Below are positions 48,412 to 62,036 of a stretch of 64,000 nt of DNA, one piece after another (within the stretch, counting starts at the first letter, position 1; the number at the start of each line of letters is the position of its first letter). Under the pieces are notes generated by a model, which ran no database searches, was not told the origin of the DNA, and saw only the letters and a list, made by a program, of their open reading frames with translations. Location: positions 62,001-126,000 of the forward strand of contig CAXIQD010000434.1 of assembly GCA_964030785.1 (NCBI GenBank). Direction: 5' to 3'. This stretch comes from Siderastrea siderea. Taxonomy: Eukaryota; Cnidaria; Anthozoa; Scleractinia; Rhizangiidae. The position numbers and the translations under genes were made by a program.

Positions 48412-49440
48412 CGTTTTCACCTGCTTCGTTCTCATTTTTTTTACGTGTTGTTAGATAACACCACTTATCTTAACGGTTCCCAATTGCAGAAAACCAATCT
48501 CCGAACGAAGGTATTTTAGGCTCAAGCACTTGTCATCTTTGCGAGACTGCATGTGCTTTTTCAACATGTGGTAGAGTCAGATGAACAAATAACACCCTTC
48601 AGTCAATGTGTTTTATGCATAATTTTGTCTAATTCTGCTAATAAAAAGTCAAACGACTCTATGTTATCTGCTTGTAGTCCGTTAGTTTAGATACTGAAGC
48701 GCGTGCTTACTCATATTATTCAGAGGCGTTCTTATATAATAAAGTACGATGTGTTAAGTCTGTAAAGCCTCTTCTTTTCCTCATTTTCCCGTGTTCTTAA
48801 ATACCAGTCGAGTTTTGCGACAATATAATATTAATACTGTTTCCCTTCTCTATTTGTTACACAAACAGTCATGCGTGCGCTGTAATGAATGAACGAACGA
48901 ACGACCGAACGAACAAACGAACAAACGAACGAACGAACGCACGAACGAATGAATTGATTGATTGATTGATCGATCGATCGATTGAGAGATCTTGGTAGGG
49001 CTAATGAAGAAGCAGCCCAAGTCATAGAGGAGACGTGGCCTGAGGGCGAGGAAAACAACAAATTAAAAGAGGCCTCTAGAAATTTGAAAATAATCGCAAA
49101 AAACTCAAAAACGTTGAAGACGCAGCTGAAGAAGTGAAAGGAGGAATGTATGGCAAGGGTTAGTATAACTCCCTGTGATTACATCACTATAATGGTTATT
49201 TTCATACACTTTCATACACCACATTTCGAAGATCAAGGCAAATAAACAAGGCCACTTATTAAACTTTTTCGTTATAGTTCTACTCTTTTTTGTTAGGAGC
49301 CAGAAAAAGATTACGGAGTTTGGCCATCAAACCGGCGAATTCTTCTACTGTTCCTTCAAGCTAACAGAGGAGCAAGCGTACAACAAAGCAATAGAGCTCG
49401 AAGGACCCCCCGCTCGGCCCCGCTTCTCCAAGAGAATATT
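48412..49440. other. Intergenic DNA with GAAC/GATT microsatellite
   Basis: A GAAC run and then a GATT/GATC run occupy about 48886-48985. The following about 100 bases (to about 49080) recur in inverted orientation near 57418-57515. No gene. Confidence 0.5.
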
Positions 49441-50184
49441 GGCTGTGTTTTATGAGCGGATGTGAATTTTATGACTGGATGAACATCAAAAAAATAGACC
49501 GGCTATAGTTACTTTAGTTGAATAAACATCCGCTCCTTAATGAACGTTGGGGCACTAATACCAAACGTTACGTCCCATCTTAGTTTTGAAACCTTAAAAG
49601 AAATTAAAACAAGTGAGCTGCCAGTATTGCATTTTGAAGCCGCTCTAATTATTGAATAGTGATCAACTAGTGTGACGAAGGATTCAGCGTCCTTTAAACA
49701 TTAAGGGAGCGTATGCAAATTTCCAAGTTTTCTTTAAAAACACGTGCATTTCAGTTGAACAATGTCTTAGCAATCAGCCTGTTGAGAAACTCTAGACTTT
49801 ACATTTTCAATCTTAAGTTTTTTATTTTAAATCTAAGCTTGATAACAAAAAAAGGAAGCTTAATTTTCGTAGTTGCATGCTTCCTTCCAGATAGCGGAAC
49901 TACAGCAAATTGTTATACTGCTTGCAAAATATCAAGTACTCAACAGGCGTGGCAAAATCGTTTGTCCTTTCGGAACGGATGTTAATTCTACGTTTCGTTC
50001 GCGGTACGAAAACAATGATCAAAGACCCAAAATAACTACATAAGAATACATCATTTCACAAATTTTACAGGGTTGTCAGTCACACGTTTGATCTCATGCT
50101 GAAACCATTTGTACTTTAGACCCATAAACAGAGATGGTCAGCAAAGGTCACGAAATTAAGCCAGAGAGAAACCACCTCTACTTA
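49441..50184. repeat. Copy of the DOMON-flanking repeat, interrupted by an insertion
   Basis: Contains the GAGCGGATGT...ACATCCGCTC pair near 49455-49535 and the block AGTTGCATGC...GCGGAAC...CAACAGGCGTGGCAAAA...TTTCGGAACGGATG at about 49870-49980. The copy resumes after the inserted element at 52469 with TTCTCAAGTATGTATTTCCCATACGTCA. Confidence 0.7.
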
Positions 50185-52468
50185 GGGGCCAACCATTTAA
50201 CTTCTGAGGGGGGGGTTGGGTGATTTGGTATAGGCATGAATTTTTTTTTCAACCCCTTAATTCCCCGTGAATTTTTTTTCTCGGGGTATGTGCTTGCAAG
50301 ATATTTTTTCTCCCTCCAACGTTCTGCATGAATTTTTTTGGTGCGTGGATGGGGTTTAAAGTAGGCCTTCATTATAAATCAAATTATAAATAGTTAAGGA
50401 TCTGTGAAAGAAACTTTGGACAAATATATTAATTTTTATCTAAGAGTTTTTGAGTGACTTTTATAATACGGTACAATACCTTTAACACCAAATGTCAAAC
50501 ATTGAGGTGACCCCTTCCCACTGATAAAAGGAGTTAGACCTGTTCCTGGACTTTGATCATTTTGCAAGGTGAATGCGCCTAAAGTACAGTACATAGTGCG
50601 TGCATAAAGCTACAGAACAGTACAGTGCATGGCGCGATTGCGTCTTCAGTACATATTTTACGGAAAGATAATGAGCCACATCCTTTCCTTGTGAAATCAA
50701 ACTGGCAGCAATAAGTTGCTTTAGAGAGCTATCTAGAAAGGGTTAAATCCAACTCGCAGCTGAAGTACACATTACAAGGCCCCAAATTGATAATAATCTG
50801 CACAGAGCTCTTAAGTTGCTTTGTTGCCAAAGAGTGAGATTTTTGACGGCGTCATCTTTGTAGGGTGGGTCTGGGGGCATGCTCCCCCAGAAAATTTTGA
50901 AAAATTAAAGTAGCCAAGACGTGTTTTCCTTTATTCTGAGAAGAAATGTGACCCTTCGAAAGTAACTATTTAGATCCCAGATTTTTCTTTAAATTGGACT
51001 AATATCAACTCGATCTTTCTTGACATTCTGACTTATCCAGAAGTCAAATTAACATGCCATAACGCTTAAAAACAGCGTTGATGATGCTCTTTGTTGTAGT
51101 TCCAAGTAGCTTTCTTTACAGTAGCCAAAAAATCTGCAGGTGGTTCAAAAGATGACTCTTTGTAGGCCATTTTGATAGTAAGCAAAAAGGCCAACGTACC
51201 GTCCACCTGGAGAGATGCTGCCGATAGCTGTTTTGTTTTTCCTTATAAGAGACACAACTCTCTCTTCACCGGCATTTGAATGTGGTAGAATAAGAACTGT
51301 TTTGGACACGTCATTTATCTTACCAAATTTATGGGTACCATTCCCTAGCTTCAATGATGACTGATATCCCCGGATCACATCCATGCCAAAACTGGACGAT
51401 TTCTCATCATTTTCCTCACTTGCAAACTTTATTTGGGCTTCATCCCAGACCTTCTTGGGACAAAAACGAGGGGCAAATTCAATTAGACAACATGCACGAA
51501 CATGGAAAACTACTGAGGCCTCTTGCAGTACCTATGGCTGAAGATACATCCCGTAAAGTACAACAATTGATTACAGCACTTCACAATGAACACCACATTA
51601 ACGAAATGACTGAAAAATGGCTTTGTCAAACACCAAACCCGCCTCGAATTCTAGTATTTTATACCCTTACGAAAATCCACAAACCGACTTGGGAGACCTT
51701 GGGAGTTTCAGGTCTAACAGAGAAGTTATCAGCATTTGTTGCCATACTACTCCAGCCGTTAGCACAACAACAGAAGTCGTATCTCAAAGACTGAGACAGT
51801 CAACTGACTCCATTAATTTCATTGACAGGACTTAAGTTCCAGAGAACACAATCCTTGTATCTATGGACGTAACGAGCATTGTATACTAATATTCCACAAG
51901 AGAGGGAATACATACAGTATGCAAGGCATACGACACTTTCTATATTAAAAGACACACCTCCTATCCCTACACGTTTACTTGACAAGCGTTCAGGCAAATG
52001 TTACAGGAGAGCTCATTCCAGATTTGTGTCAAATAGATAGTTAATAAGGTTTACTTCATGTTCCAACAGCTATTCTGGCATTCTTGATTTAGAGTGCACT
52101 GAATACATTGTTCTTCAAATCACAACACCAGCCGTGATCTTGAAGTTCAGAAAACATGTTTCAAGACTGGTAACCACAGGTGCTATAAATGTAAAGAAAA
52201 GGCCATCTGAGGGGAAATCATCATTGTGCAAAGAATCCCTCTTACCCAAGTCCAGATGATAAAATCTTTTAACAGTCTGCTGATAAAGTTCGATATGTCA
52301 ACCCAGGAAACATCTTGCCAGAATTTTTTTTCCAGCCCACTGTACGTGCGTGAATTTTTTTTGGACAATAGTCTTGTGCAGGAAATTTTTTCTTACGCAC
52401 ATGCACTTGCAGGATATTTTTTTTCAAAATCACCCAACCCCCCCCTCAGAAGTTAAATGGTTGGCCCC
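50185..52468. mobile_element. 2.28-kb inverted-repeat DNA element flanked by TTA
   Basis: The ends GGGGCCAACCATTTAACTTC and its complement are perfect inverted repeats, extending inward through a poly-G/poly-C tract. The target duplication is TTA (50182-50184, 52469-52471). Subterminal regions on both sides contain repeated TGAATTTTTTTT motifs. A 3-bp TTA duplication fits PIF/Harbinger-like elements, but no transposase frame is present, so it is non-autonomous. The surrounding repeat unit reads through when the insert is ignored, confirming the boundaries. Confidence 0.8.
51450..52010 (+). pseudogene. Penelope-like RT fragment inside the inverted-repeat element
   Basis: Broken frames read LITALHNEHHINEMTEKWL, PRILVFYTLTKIHKPT and TEKLSAFVAILLQPLAQQQ. 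After a stop comes VSMDV followed by a LYTNIPQ-type motif (51860-51905), the order of RT fingers-palm in Penelope-like elements. Several stops and frame changes show it is dead. Confidence 0.65.
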
Positions 52469-52639
52469 TTAAGAGAGATGGTCTTCTCAAGTATGTATTT
52501 CCCATACGTCATCAATAAAAGCTCAATAGAAAGGAACATTTCATTTGCACAATGACAAGCGAGGGATAAACGTGTCAGTGAATGGCATCAATTTCCTCTT
52601 TACTCCCTGCTCATTTTCTATTTGCCTCTCCTTCCATCA

Positions 52640-53220
52640 TTGTTGCGCCGTTTTAGGCAGACAGACAAGTATTTTTGTTGTTGGGAACCATAAGGTATCG
52701 CGGATATATATGTAACTGGCAACTAAACATCGACAAGGTCTGGATAATAGCAGTGATGTTACAAATTTAATGAACAACACGACGTTCTTAAGTTTAACAA
52801 ACATGTTTCGGCAGATACGTCTGCCATCTTCAGTGTGACTGATTGAACATAGTGTGCAGTAGAATGTAAATACTGAAGAAATGACAATGATAATGGCAGT
52901 AATTAAGACAATTATAATACTAATGAATAAATTAAACAGAAAGTTTAAATTCACGTGGTTGACCTGCGCATTGAATGTTGGTTTTTCCCAAAGTATGTGT
53001 AGCGCTTCTTTGATCTTAAGAGCAAACCGCGAAGAGGCCTGATTGATCATGGCAAAGTTAAGGGAGCATGCAGAGCGACATGCTTTTGAGCCCTCAAGGT
53101 GCTTAAAAATGTGCGAGGCCCTGTCCGTTTCCAAGTGTTCCCTTACACGTGTGCGAAAATGTCGGGTGGTCTCACCGACATAGCAGGCAGCACAGCCTGC
53201 ACACGAGAATATGTAAAAAA
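52640..53220 (-). pseudogene. Penelope-like GIY-YIG endonuclease fragment
   Basis: The minus strand reads ACYVGETTRHFRTRVREH (about 53205-53145) followed by ETDRASHIFKHLEGSKACR and FALKIKEALHILWEKPTFNAQ (to about 52965), the C-terminal GIY-YIG region of a Penelope-like element. The rest down to 52640 looks like its 3' UTR. No RT is attached. Confidence 0.7.
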
Positions 53221-53962
53221 TAACCTATGGAAGGTACTTTGAAATAAAAGGTATTAGGCGCTGTGTTCCCTGGTAGATTTTCCAGAGTTGCTGGTTACAT
53301 GCTTAGTGACACTGCGATTAATGATTCTTTCTAGAAGCCTATATTTAGATGGATAAAGGTTTTTCTTTAGGATAATTGTCTAAACATCCCTTACGAAGGT
53401 TTATAAGCCCAAAGGTAACAACCATGTCATAGCTACAAGTCCATCAACCCTTTCAATCCTTGCAAGTTGGTTTGTGTTTCAAACCACTTCAACCGTTCAT
53501 ATGGTGTACCTTGCCTCTCTTCTTTTTTAGCAACTTGAGCTCAATTCACCTTGATGGGATAAAGTTGGACTGAGATACAAAGGGCTTTACAGTGGTTATT
53601 CATAACCGACGTGCTGAGCCTTTCCCTTAATCTTGCCCACAAGTCGAGCTCAGGGATATTTTCCGCGTCCTCCCTGACCGGAAAAGAGAAGCGATGGACT
53701 TTGAGAAAGTCCCGGCCCTTTCCTGAAAAGACCACAAAATTTAACATAAGCTACAGCGTCTGCAATGTTAAAGTCAGTTTTTTGTAGCATTATTTCTGAG
53801 ACATCTACCAACTCTTCACGCATGATCGCATGAGCGCAAAAGAGAGGAACAAAAAACAATGCTTATACATGATAAGTAGGTACGAATAAATTACACCGAA
53901 GCAAATACCTGATAATTACTTACAACGTGTGACTTGGAACACGCCTGATGCTATCAACAAAC
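53221..53962 (+). other. Upstream region of DOMON exon A
   Basis: No gene. Parts resemble 61640-62036, the region upstream of the second DOMON exon (shared CATAGCTA...CACCAACCCT and TTGGAACACGCCTG blocks), so promoter and exon were duplicated together. Confidence 0.5.
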
Positions 53963-54223
53963 ATGAAAGGGTTCGTCTCTGCGTTTCTCTGGTTCTACTT
54001 GACGCCATTTCAGCTGAGCCTTTCAGCCAATGACCTATCGCTTGATGAAGGACGGATGTTAGTTTCCTGGACTTATGATACAGCAGCTGACAAACTGAGT
54101 TTTCAAGTGAACGCCACAGCAGTTGGTTGGCTAGGATTTGGCTTCGCTCTTTCTGCACCAAACAGTATGCAAGATTATGACGTCATTCTTACCGGGTATA
54201 ACGATGGCCAGGGATATATCTAT
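53963..54223 (+). CDS. DOMON-domain protein, first exon, copy A
   Basis: 87 codons from ATG, ending exactly at a codon boundary at a GTAAGC donor (54224). A signal peptide (about 1-21, MKGFVSAFLWFYLTPFQLSL) is followed by the start of a DOMON domain: MLVSWTYDTAADKLSFQVNATAVGWLGFGFA and a following YDVILTGYNDGQGYIY. DOMON modules occur in dopamine beta-hydroxylase-like and MOXD monooxygenases and bind haem or sugars. Further exons are not found before 62 kb, so this is either a gene whose exons lie far downstream or an orphaned first exon. Confidence 0.75.
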
Positions 54224-55014
54224 GTAAGCTCTAAGAAGACATGTTCACTTGTTACTGGTTTTGCTAGTATTTCGTTTGTATAGTAGTTGTATAGTATGTA
54301 GATGTAAAGATGTTCACGATATGCTTGATTAACTTCACTACACTAGCGGCTCGACACGCGCGTCAAACGCGCGTTTCAACACGGCAGGCGATTTCAGGCT
54401 CACTCGCTTGTTCGTTTTCCTCGGCTATCCCTGAGCGGAAAGAGAGACTGCTCGTAGTCTATCATGTAACACTTATATTACTAATAATCTCACTGACACA
54501 TGCATAGTCCCCTCCCAAATAGTATATTAAGCACTGAGAAATTCTGTTGCTTTACAATGCTTCACGAAACTCTGTCGTGAGAAAATATCGAAGTAAACAG
54601 TAGCCCCCTTAAGGAATATTCCTGAATATTTGAAACTCTATAACAAAGTGTACATGTGCATGAGACACGTTTTCAATACTTGTTGCAGACACGAAAGCTA
54701 AGTGACGACAAATTTAAGGGGATAATGAATGGTAGACCCAGATTGTGTTCAAAAATGCATTCAAAACCTTCGTGTTCTTGCGCCTGATACATGTAATTTT
54801 CTTCCCATGGGACATCAGCTTTCACGTACAAGCCAATCGCGTGAAAGCGGAAGAACACATTTCAGGCAACAGCTTGATATTTGAAAGTTTCAAGAGCAAA
54901 TAAAAAAGTAAGCGAAATGAATCTAAATCAAGGATGGTTTTGTAAGTCAGCAGCATTCGCGTATAGTTGTCGCAATTAGCTAATCGTAAGGTTGTATTTA
55001 AAATATAAGCTTAA
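54224..55014. other. Non-coding region after DOMON exon A
   Basis: Intron-like; no following exon is recognised. Some blocks (around 54800-54890) match the equivalent place after exon B (62760-62840). Confidence 0.5.
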
Positions 55015-58000
55015 GCTTAATTTTTGGAGTTGCATGCCACTTTCCACATAGCGGAACTACATCGAATAATTATCTTAAAAGCAAAAGAGCAAGTAATCAA
55101 CAGGCGTGGCAAAAACGTTTCTCCTTTCGGAACGGATGTAAATTCTATGTCTTGTTCATGATAACAAGACACTGATGAAAGAACCAAATAACGGCACAAG
55201 AATACACCATTACATGCATTTTACTCGGTTTGTAAGTCGCATGCATATGGTTTAACATCACGTCTCTTTGACTGCCATAGACTCTGGACCTATAAACAAA
55301 GATGATCAACAAAGGCAATTCAAGTAAGCTACAAAGAAACTGCCGATACATGAGAGGTCGTTTTCTCAAGAATGTATTTCCCATACGTCACTTGAAAAGT
55401 CAATCGGAGATCATCATTGAAATGCATAATAACCAACAAGGAATAAAAGCAAACCACAATGTCTCCCTTATATTCCCTTGCTATTTTCATTAACTTTTCT
55501 GTTTAATCCTCGGTACAATTTTAGTATGCAAAGATTTGGTTCCAAAAAATATCGATTGAACTTTTTTTAAATGTCTCGTCCTCGGCGCTCAATGAATTTC
55601 AATTCATCACCCCTTGTTTGTGAGAAGCTATGGTGCTTCGGCTATCATTTTAAACCACGTGATAGATATGACACTAAGATATGTCAGTACATGTTACGTC
55701 AGGTACGCTATATCGTATTTGTCTTTAATTTAGTTAAAACAGCTCTACTGATTAAAAAAAACACTCATGTGCAAATTGTAAAAATGAATTCCGAACCCCA
55801 TCTGATCCATTGACAACAAGTTTTCACCGAATGGTGTCATTATGCCCCTGTCGTGGAACAACAAGACATGGAAAACAGTGGAAAATGAACCTGTGAACAA
55901 GCTACCACAAAGAACGTTTTTTAAATGTCGTGTTCTCGGCGCTCAGTGAATTAAGGGGTAAGTTTCGAAAGAAACCGTGGTGCTGCGGCTATCATTTGAA
56001 CCCCACGTGATAAATATGACCGGCATTGCTTGTAACATTGGGGATGCTATATTAATGAATTTGTCTTTCAATTTAGTTAAATCAGTGTTTTAGAAGTTCT
56101 GTTGATTAAAAAACACAGGTGTGAGAATTCGAAAAACGAATTCCGAACCTCATCTGATCCATTGACAAGAAGGTTTTCAGAATGTGTCATGATGCCCCAT
56201 TTATGGAACAACAGACATGAAAAACAATGAAATAACCTGTTATTAACAAGTGTAGGAAGAATTTTTCATTTCAAGACCATCATGTAGTTTCCACAATCTT
56301 TGGGCTACTTAGATCAACACAAGCACATTAGGCTGCACCAACACTGTACTGTATCCTGTGATTTTCACAGCAAATGAAGGGGTCTTTAGACACCGCGTTT
56401 CATGAGCGGATGTGAATTTTATGTACTTGTACTAAACGTTACATCCTATCTTAGTTTCGAACCCTAAAAGAAAAGAAAATAAGTGAGCTTCCAGTATTGC
56501 ATTTTGAAGCAGCTCAAATTTACTGAGATTATTGAATGATGATGAACTAGCGTAACGAAGGTTTCAGTGTCCTTTAGACATTCAGGGAGCGTATGTAAGT
56601 TCCAAGTTCTCTCAGAACGCGTGTATTTCAGTTGAACAGTGTTTCAGTGATCAGCTTTGTAGAAAGAACAAAAAACTTTAACAACTTCAAATTCTAATCG
56701 TAAGGTTGTATTTAAAATACAAGCTTAAGTTTAATATCGAAGTTGCATGCCACTTTCCATACAGCGGAACCACATCGACTTATTATGTTAAAAGCAAAAT
56801 AGCACGTAATCAACAGGCGTGGCAAAAGCGTTTTTATGTCCTTTTGGAACGGATGTTAATTTCATGTCTTGTTCATCTTAGCAAAGCGCTGATCAAAGAA
56901 CCAAAATAACAGCCCAAGAATATAACATTATACACATTTTGCTCGGTTTGTCAGTCACATGGTTTGATAATACGCCGAAATCATTTTTCTCTTTGGCTGC
57001 CATAGACTCTGGACCTATAAACAAAGATAGTCAACAAAGGCTACTCAATTTAATTTATGTACAAAGGAACCGTCGATACAAATACGAGTATGTATTTCTC
57101 GTACGTCACTTTAAAAGCCAAACGGACTAGACGATCATTTTGAAATGCACACTACCCAACAAGGAATAAAAGCGAGTTAGTGAATGCCATGGCATCAATT
57201 TCCACTTGGTTTTCTGTTAACTTCTGTTCTGTCTCCACTACAAGTTTAGGTAGCAAATATTACGTTTCAAAGAAGATCTAGGGAACGTCTTCAGCGCTCA
57301 ATAATTCATTTAGTTAGCTTCGAAAGAAAATGTGGTCCTTCCATCGCTTTGGTTGCTTCCTGGCGTCGTCAACGTTTGTGAGTTTCTTGTGAATTTTTTA
57401 ACTTTCTAGAGGTCTCTCTTTTTTTGTTTTCCTCGCCCTACTGAAGGCTACGTCTCCTCAAGGACTTGGGCTGTTTCTTCATTATTCTTACCAAGATCTC
57501 TCTGCAACACCCAAATCGATATAATAATTATTATTATATATTATGATTAATACTCCAACACTTAAACAAAGTTATTCATAGTTTATTCATTTAGGAACGA
57601 CAATACTTCTAAACTTGTAGGAAAGTACACGCATTTAATGTTTCAGAAAGGAAATAATTAATGGGAATGCAATCAAATAATTTAAATTTAGTCATTCAGC
57701 ATTTACTGTTTCGTTATATTAGTTAATGTCTAACCTTTATTGTAACTAGACCAATACCTCCCTTTGGAGAGTAAGGCACAATAAAGATATACTGTTACTG
57801 TTACTGTTACTGTTACTGTTACTGTTACTGTTACTGTTACTGTTACTGTTACTGTTACTTTTACTGTCATTCATTCATTCGTTCGTTCGTTCGTTCGTTC
57901 GTTCGTTCATTCATTCATTCATTCATTCATTCGTTCATTCGTTTGTTCGTTCGTTCGTTCGTTCGTTTGTTCGTTCGTTCCTTTGTTCGTTCGTTCGTTC

Positions 58001-61000
58001 GTTCGTTCGTTTATTCATTCATTCCGAGGACCCCCAGCTCGGCTTGACTGATTCAACATTGTTTTAACGAGGCTAGCACCAAGAGAATATTGGCTGTGTT
58101 TCATGAGCGGATGTGAAGTTCATGACTGTATGAGCAGCATAAAAATAGATTCTACTTTCCTTTAGTTGAATAAACATCCGCTCCTAAATGAGCGTCAGGG
58201 CACTTGTCTTAGTTTCGAACTCTAAAAGAAATTAAAATAAGTGAGCTTCCAGTATTGCATTTTGAAGCAGCTCAAATTACTGAATGGTGATCAACTAGTG
58301 TAACGAAGATTTCAGTGTCCTTTCAGACATTTAGGGAACGTATGTAAATTCCAAGTTCTCTCAGAACACCTGCATTTCAGTTGAACAGTGTTTTAGTGAT
58401 CAGCTTTGTATAAAGAACAAAAAACTTTAACAACTTCAAATTCTTATTGTAAGGTTGTATTGAAAATACAAGCTTAAGTTTAATATCGGAGTTGCACGCC
58501 ACTTTCCATACAGCGGAACCACATCGACTTATTATGTTAAAAGAAAAATAGCACGTAATCAACAGGCGTGGCAAAACGTTTTTACGTCCTTTCGGAACGG
58601 ATGTTAATTTCATGTCTTGTTCATCGTAACAAAACGCTGATGAAAGAACCAAAATAACAGCCCAAGAATAGAACATTATACACACTTTACTCGGTTTGTC
58701 ACTCACATGGTCTGATATTACGCTGAAATCTTTTCTCGGCTTTGACTGCCATAGAGTCTGGACCTACAAACAAAGATGGTCAACAAAGGCCACTCAATTT
58801 AATTTAGCTACAAAGAAACCGTCGATACATAAGATATAGTTTTCTCCGTTTTCTCGAGTATGTGTTTCTCGTACGTCACTCTAAAAGCTAAACGGACTAA
58901 AAGATCATTTTAAAATGCACACTAACCAACAAGGAATAAAAGCAAGTCAGTGAATGCCATGGCATCAATTTTCACTTGGTTTTCTGTTAACTTCTGTTCT
59001 GTCTCCGCTCAAGTTTAGGTAGCAAAAATTACATTTCAAAGAAGATCTAGGGTAGCTTCGAAAGAAAATGTGGTGCTGCGGCTATCATTTTAGTCCACGA
59101 TAAATATGACAATAGGATATGTCAGTACAAGTTACGTACGTTGGTACGCTATATTGTATTTAATTTAGTTAAATCAGTGTTTTGGAAGAACCTCTGTTGA
59201 TTAAAACAACACTCGTGGGCAAATTCCGAACCCCATCTGATCTATTGACGAGAAAGTTTTCATAATGGCATCATGATGCCCTGACGTGAAACAAAAATGA
59301 AATAACCTGTGATCAACAAGTTTAGGAATAAGTTTGTATTTGGAGACTATCATGTAGTTTAGACAACATTTTGGCTACTTAGATCAAGACAAGCTCATTA
59401 GGCTGCAATAACACTGTACTATAGTACTTGATTTTCACAGGAAATGGCGGGCTCTTCAGACACTGCGTTTCATGAGCGGATGTGAATTTTATGACTGGAT
59501 GAACAGCATAAAAATAGGCTCTACTTTCCTTTAGTTGAATAAACACCCGCTGCTAATTTAGTGTTAGGGCACTTGTACCAAACGTTACATCCCATCTTAG
59601 TTTCGAACCCTAAAAGAAATTAAAACAAGTGAGCCTCCAGTATTGCATTTTGAAGCAGCTCAAATTACTGAATGGTGATCAACTAGCGTAACGAAGGTTT
59701 CAGTGTCCTTTAGACATTCAGGGAGCTTATGTAAGTTCCAAGTTCTCTCAGAACACGTGTATTTCAGTTGAGCATTGTTTTAGTGATCAGCTCTGTAGAA
59801 AGAACAAAAAACTTTAACGACTTCAAATTCTAATCATAAGATTGTATTCAAAATATAAGGTTAAGTTCAATGTCGGAGTTGCATGCCGCTTTCCATGTCG
59901 CGGAACCACATCGACTTATTATATTAAAAACAAAAAAGCACGTAATCAACAGGCATGGCAAAACCGATTTTACGTCCTTTTAGGAAAGGATGTCAATTTC
60001 ATGTCTTGTTCATCGTAACAAAGTGCTAATGAAAAAACCAAAATAACAGCACAAGAATACAACATTATACACATTATACACAAGAATACAATATTATCAA
60101 CAAGTTTAGGAAGAATTTTGTATTTCAAGACCATCACGTAGTTTCCACAACCCTTTGGCTACTTATATGAAGACAATCACATTAATTAGGCTGCAATAAC
60201 ACTGTACTATAGTATTTGATTTTCACATGAAATGAAGGGGTCTTTAGACACCGCGTTTCATGAGCGGATGTGAATTTTATGACTGGATGAACAGCATAAA
60301 ACAAACTGTACTTCAGTTGAATAAACATCCGCTCCTGGAGGAACGTTGGGGAACTTTCTAATACCAAACGTGACGTCCCATCTTAGTTTTAAAACCCTAA
60401 AAGAAATAAAAACATGTTCCCTTGCAGTATTGCATTTTGAAGGAGCTCTAGTTATTGAATTGGTGATCAAACCGTGTAACGAAGCTTTCAGTGTCCTTTA
60501 GAAATTTGGAGAGGGTATGTTAATTCCATGTTCTCTCAGATCACGTGTATTTCAATTAAAATTTGTTTTAGCGATCAGCTCAGTCAAAGAACAAAAACTT
60601 GAACAACTTCAAATTCTAACCCCAAGGTTCTATTTAAAATGTAAGCTTAAGCTTAGTTTTTGGAGTTCCATGCTGCTTTCCAGATAGCGGAACAACATGG
60701 AATTGTTATATCAATAGCAAAATAGCAAGTGATCAAGAGGTGTGACACTAACGTTTGTCCTCTGGGAACGGATGTTAATTCCATGTTTCGTTCGGGGTAA
60801 GAAAACAATGATTGAAGACCCAAAATGACTGCACAAGAATAAAGAAATGGAAGAAAAATAAGAATACTTAAATCATTTGTCTCTTTGACTGCCATAGACT
60901 CTGGACCCATAAACAAAGGTGATAAACAAAGGCTACTCAATCTAGCTGCAAAGAAACCGCCTATACACGAGAGATCGTTTTCTCAAGTGTGTTTTTTCCC

Positions 61001-61560
61001 ATACGTCGCTTGAAAAGCCAAACGGCGAAGAACATCGTTTGAAATGCACACTAACCAACAGCGAATAAAAGTGAATCATGAAATGTCGGGCAACAATGTC
61101 CTGTTTATATTCCTTGCTATTTCTATTAACTTTTCTGTTCTCAGTCTTCGGTACAATTTTAGATGTTAACAAAGATTTTGTTTTCAAAGAAAATAGAGGG
61201 AACTTTTTTGATATGTTTCGTCCGCGAAGCTCAATGAATTAAGGAAAAAGTTTGAAAGACCTTTTCTTGTTAGCGGAACAACTCATCACGCAAATAACAA
61301 AATACCAAGTGATCAGCAAGCATAACGCTGAAACCTTTGCCCATTTCGGAGCGGATGTTGCATAATAATACACCTTAACAAAAATGTTACTGTTTGGCAG
61401 TCAAACTTTGATATTACACTGAAATCCTTAGTATTTTAGACTCGGCAACTATAAACAAAGATGTTCAACAAAGGTCGATCAATTTAGCCAGTTTTCATTC
61501 AACTGACAGGATCATTTGACATGCATGATGATCAACAAGAAATGAAAGCGAGTCAGTAGC
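55015..61560. repeat. Array of diverged repeat units between the two DOMON exons
   Basis: A block with GGAGTTGCATGCC.CTTTCCA.A.AGCGGAAC, CAACAGGCGTGGCAAAA, CGGAACGGATGT and CATAGACTCTGGACC recurs at about 55020, 56735, 58485, 59875 and 60655, with a partial at 61265 and the interrupted copy at 49870. Most units are preceded by GAGCGGATGT...ACATCCGCTC (near 58106, 59473, 60262; half at 56402). Units are about 0.8-1.7 kb apart and in the same orientation. Small frames in it are not shared between units and are not genes. Confidence 0.8.
57790..58025. repeat. TGTTAC hexamer and TTCG/ATTC tetramer microsatellite
   Basis: About a dozen TGTTAC units followed by TTCG and ATTC runs. Confidence 0.95.
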
Positions 61561-62036
61561 ATGAACGATGCCGAGAATGGTGTGTTTTACTAGCTACTCT
61601 TGCACAGGTCACATGTCTGTGATAGATAGATTATGTTAAAATTTTTAGAAAGTTTTATTTTTTCGAGAATACGATTCCCTCTCTTCCGTAAATAGGCGAC
61701 TCAGTAAACACCCTTACGAAGTCATACAAGCCCTGGAATGATAACCATGGCATAGCTATCATGTCACCAACCCTCTTGAACGCAACGAGTTCATATTTTG
61801 GCGTTGTTAGGTTGTCCGCAGCCAAGGCCGGTTGATCGAGGCCCCGCTCATTCAGAAAATTCATGGTGCCTACCGATTTCCGGAGTGTTCAACTTCTTTT
61901 ATGGCATTGTTTCTGAAACATCTTAACAATTTTCAAGGATGAGTGCTACAGGAAACATTTAAAAGGACAAATAGGACACAACAACAACCGCGCTGCATAA
62001 CGTGTACTTGGAACACGCCTGGTTCTTGTATCAAAC
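61561..62036 (+). other. Upstream region of DOMON exon B
   Basis: Shares blocks with the region upstream of exon A, including TTGGAACACGCCTG directly before the start. No separate gene is seen. Confidence 0.5.
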
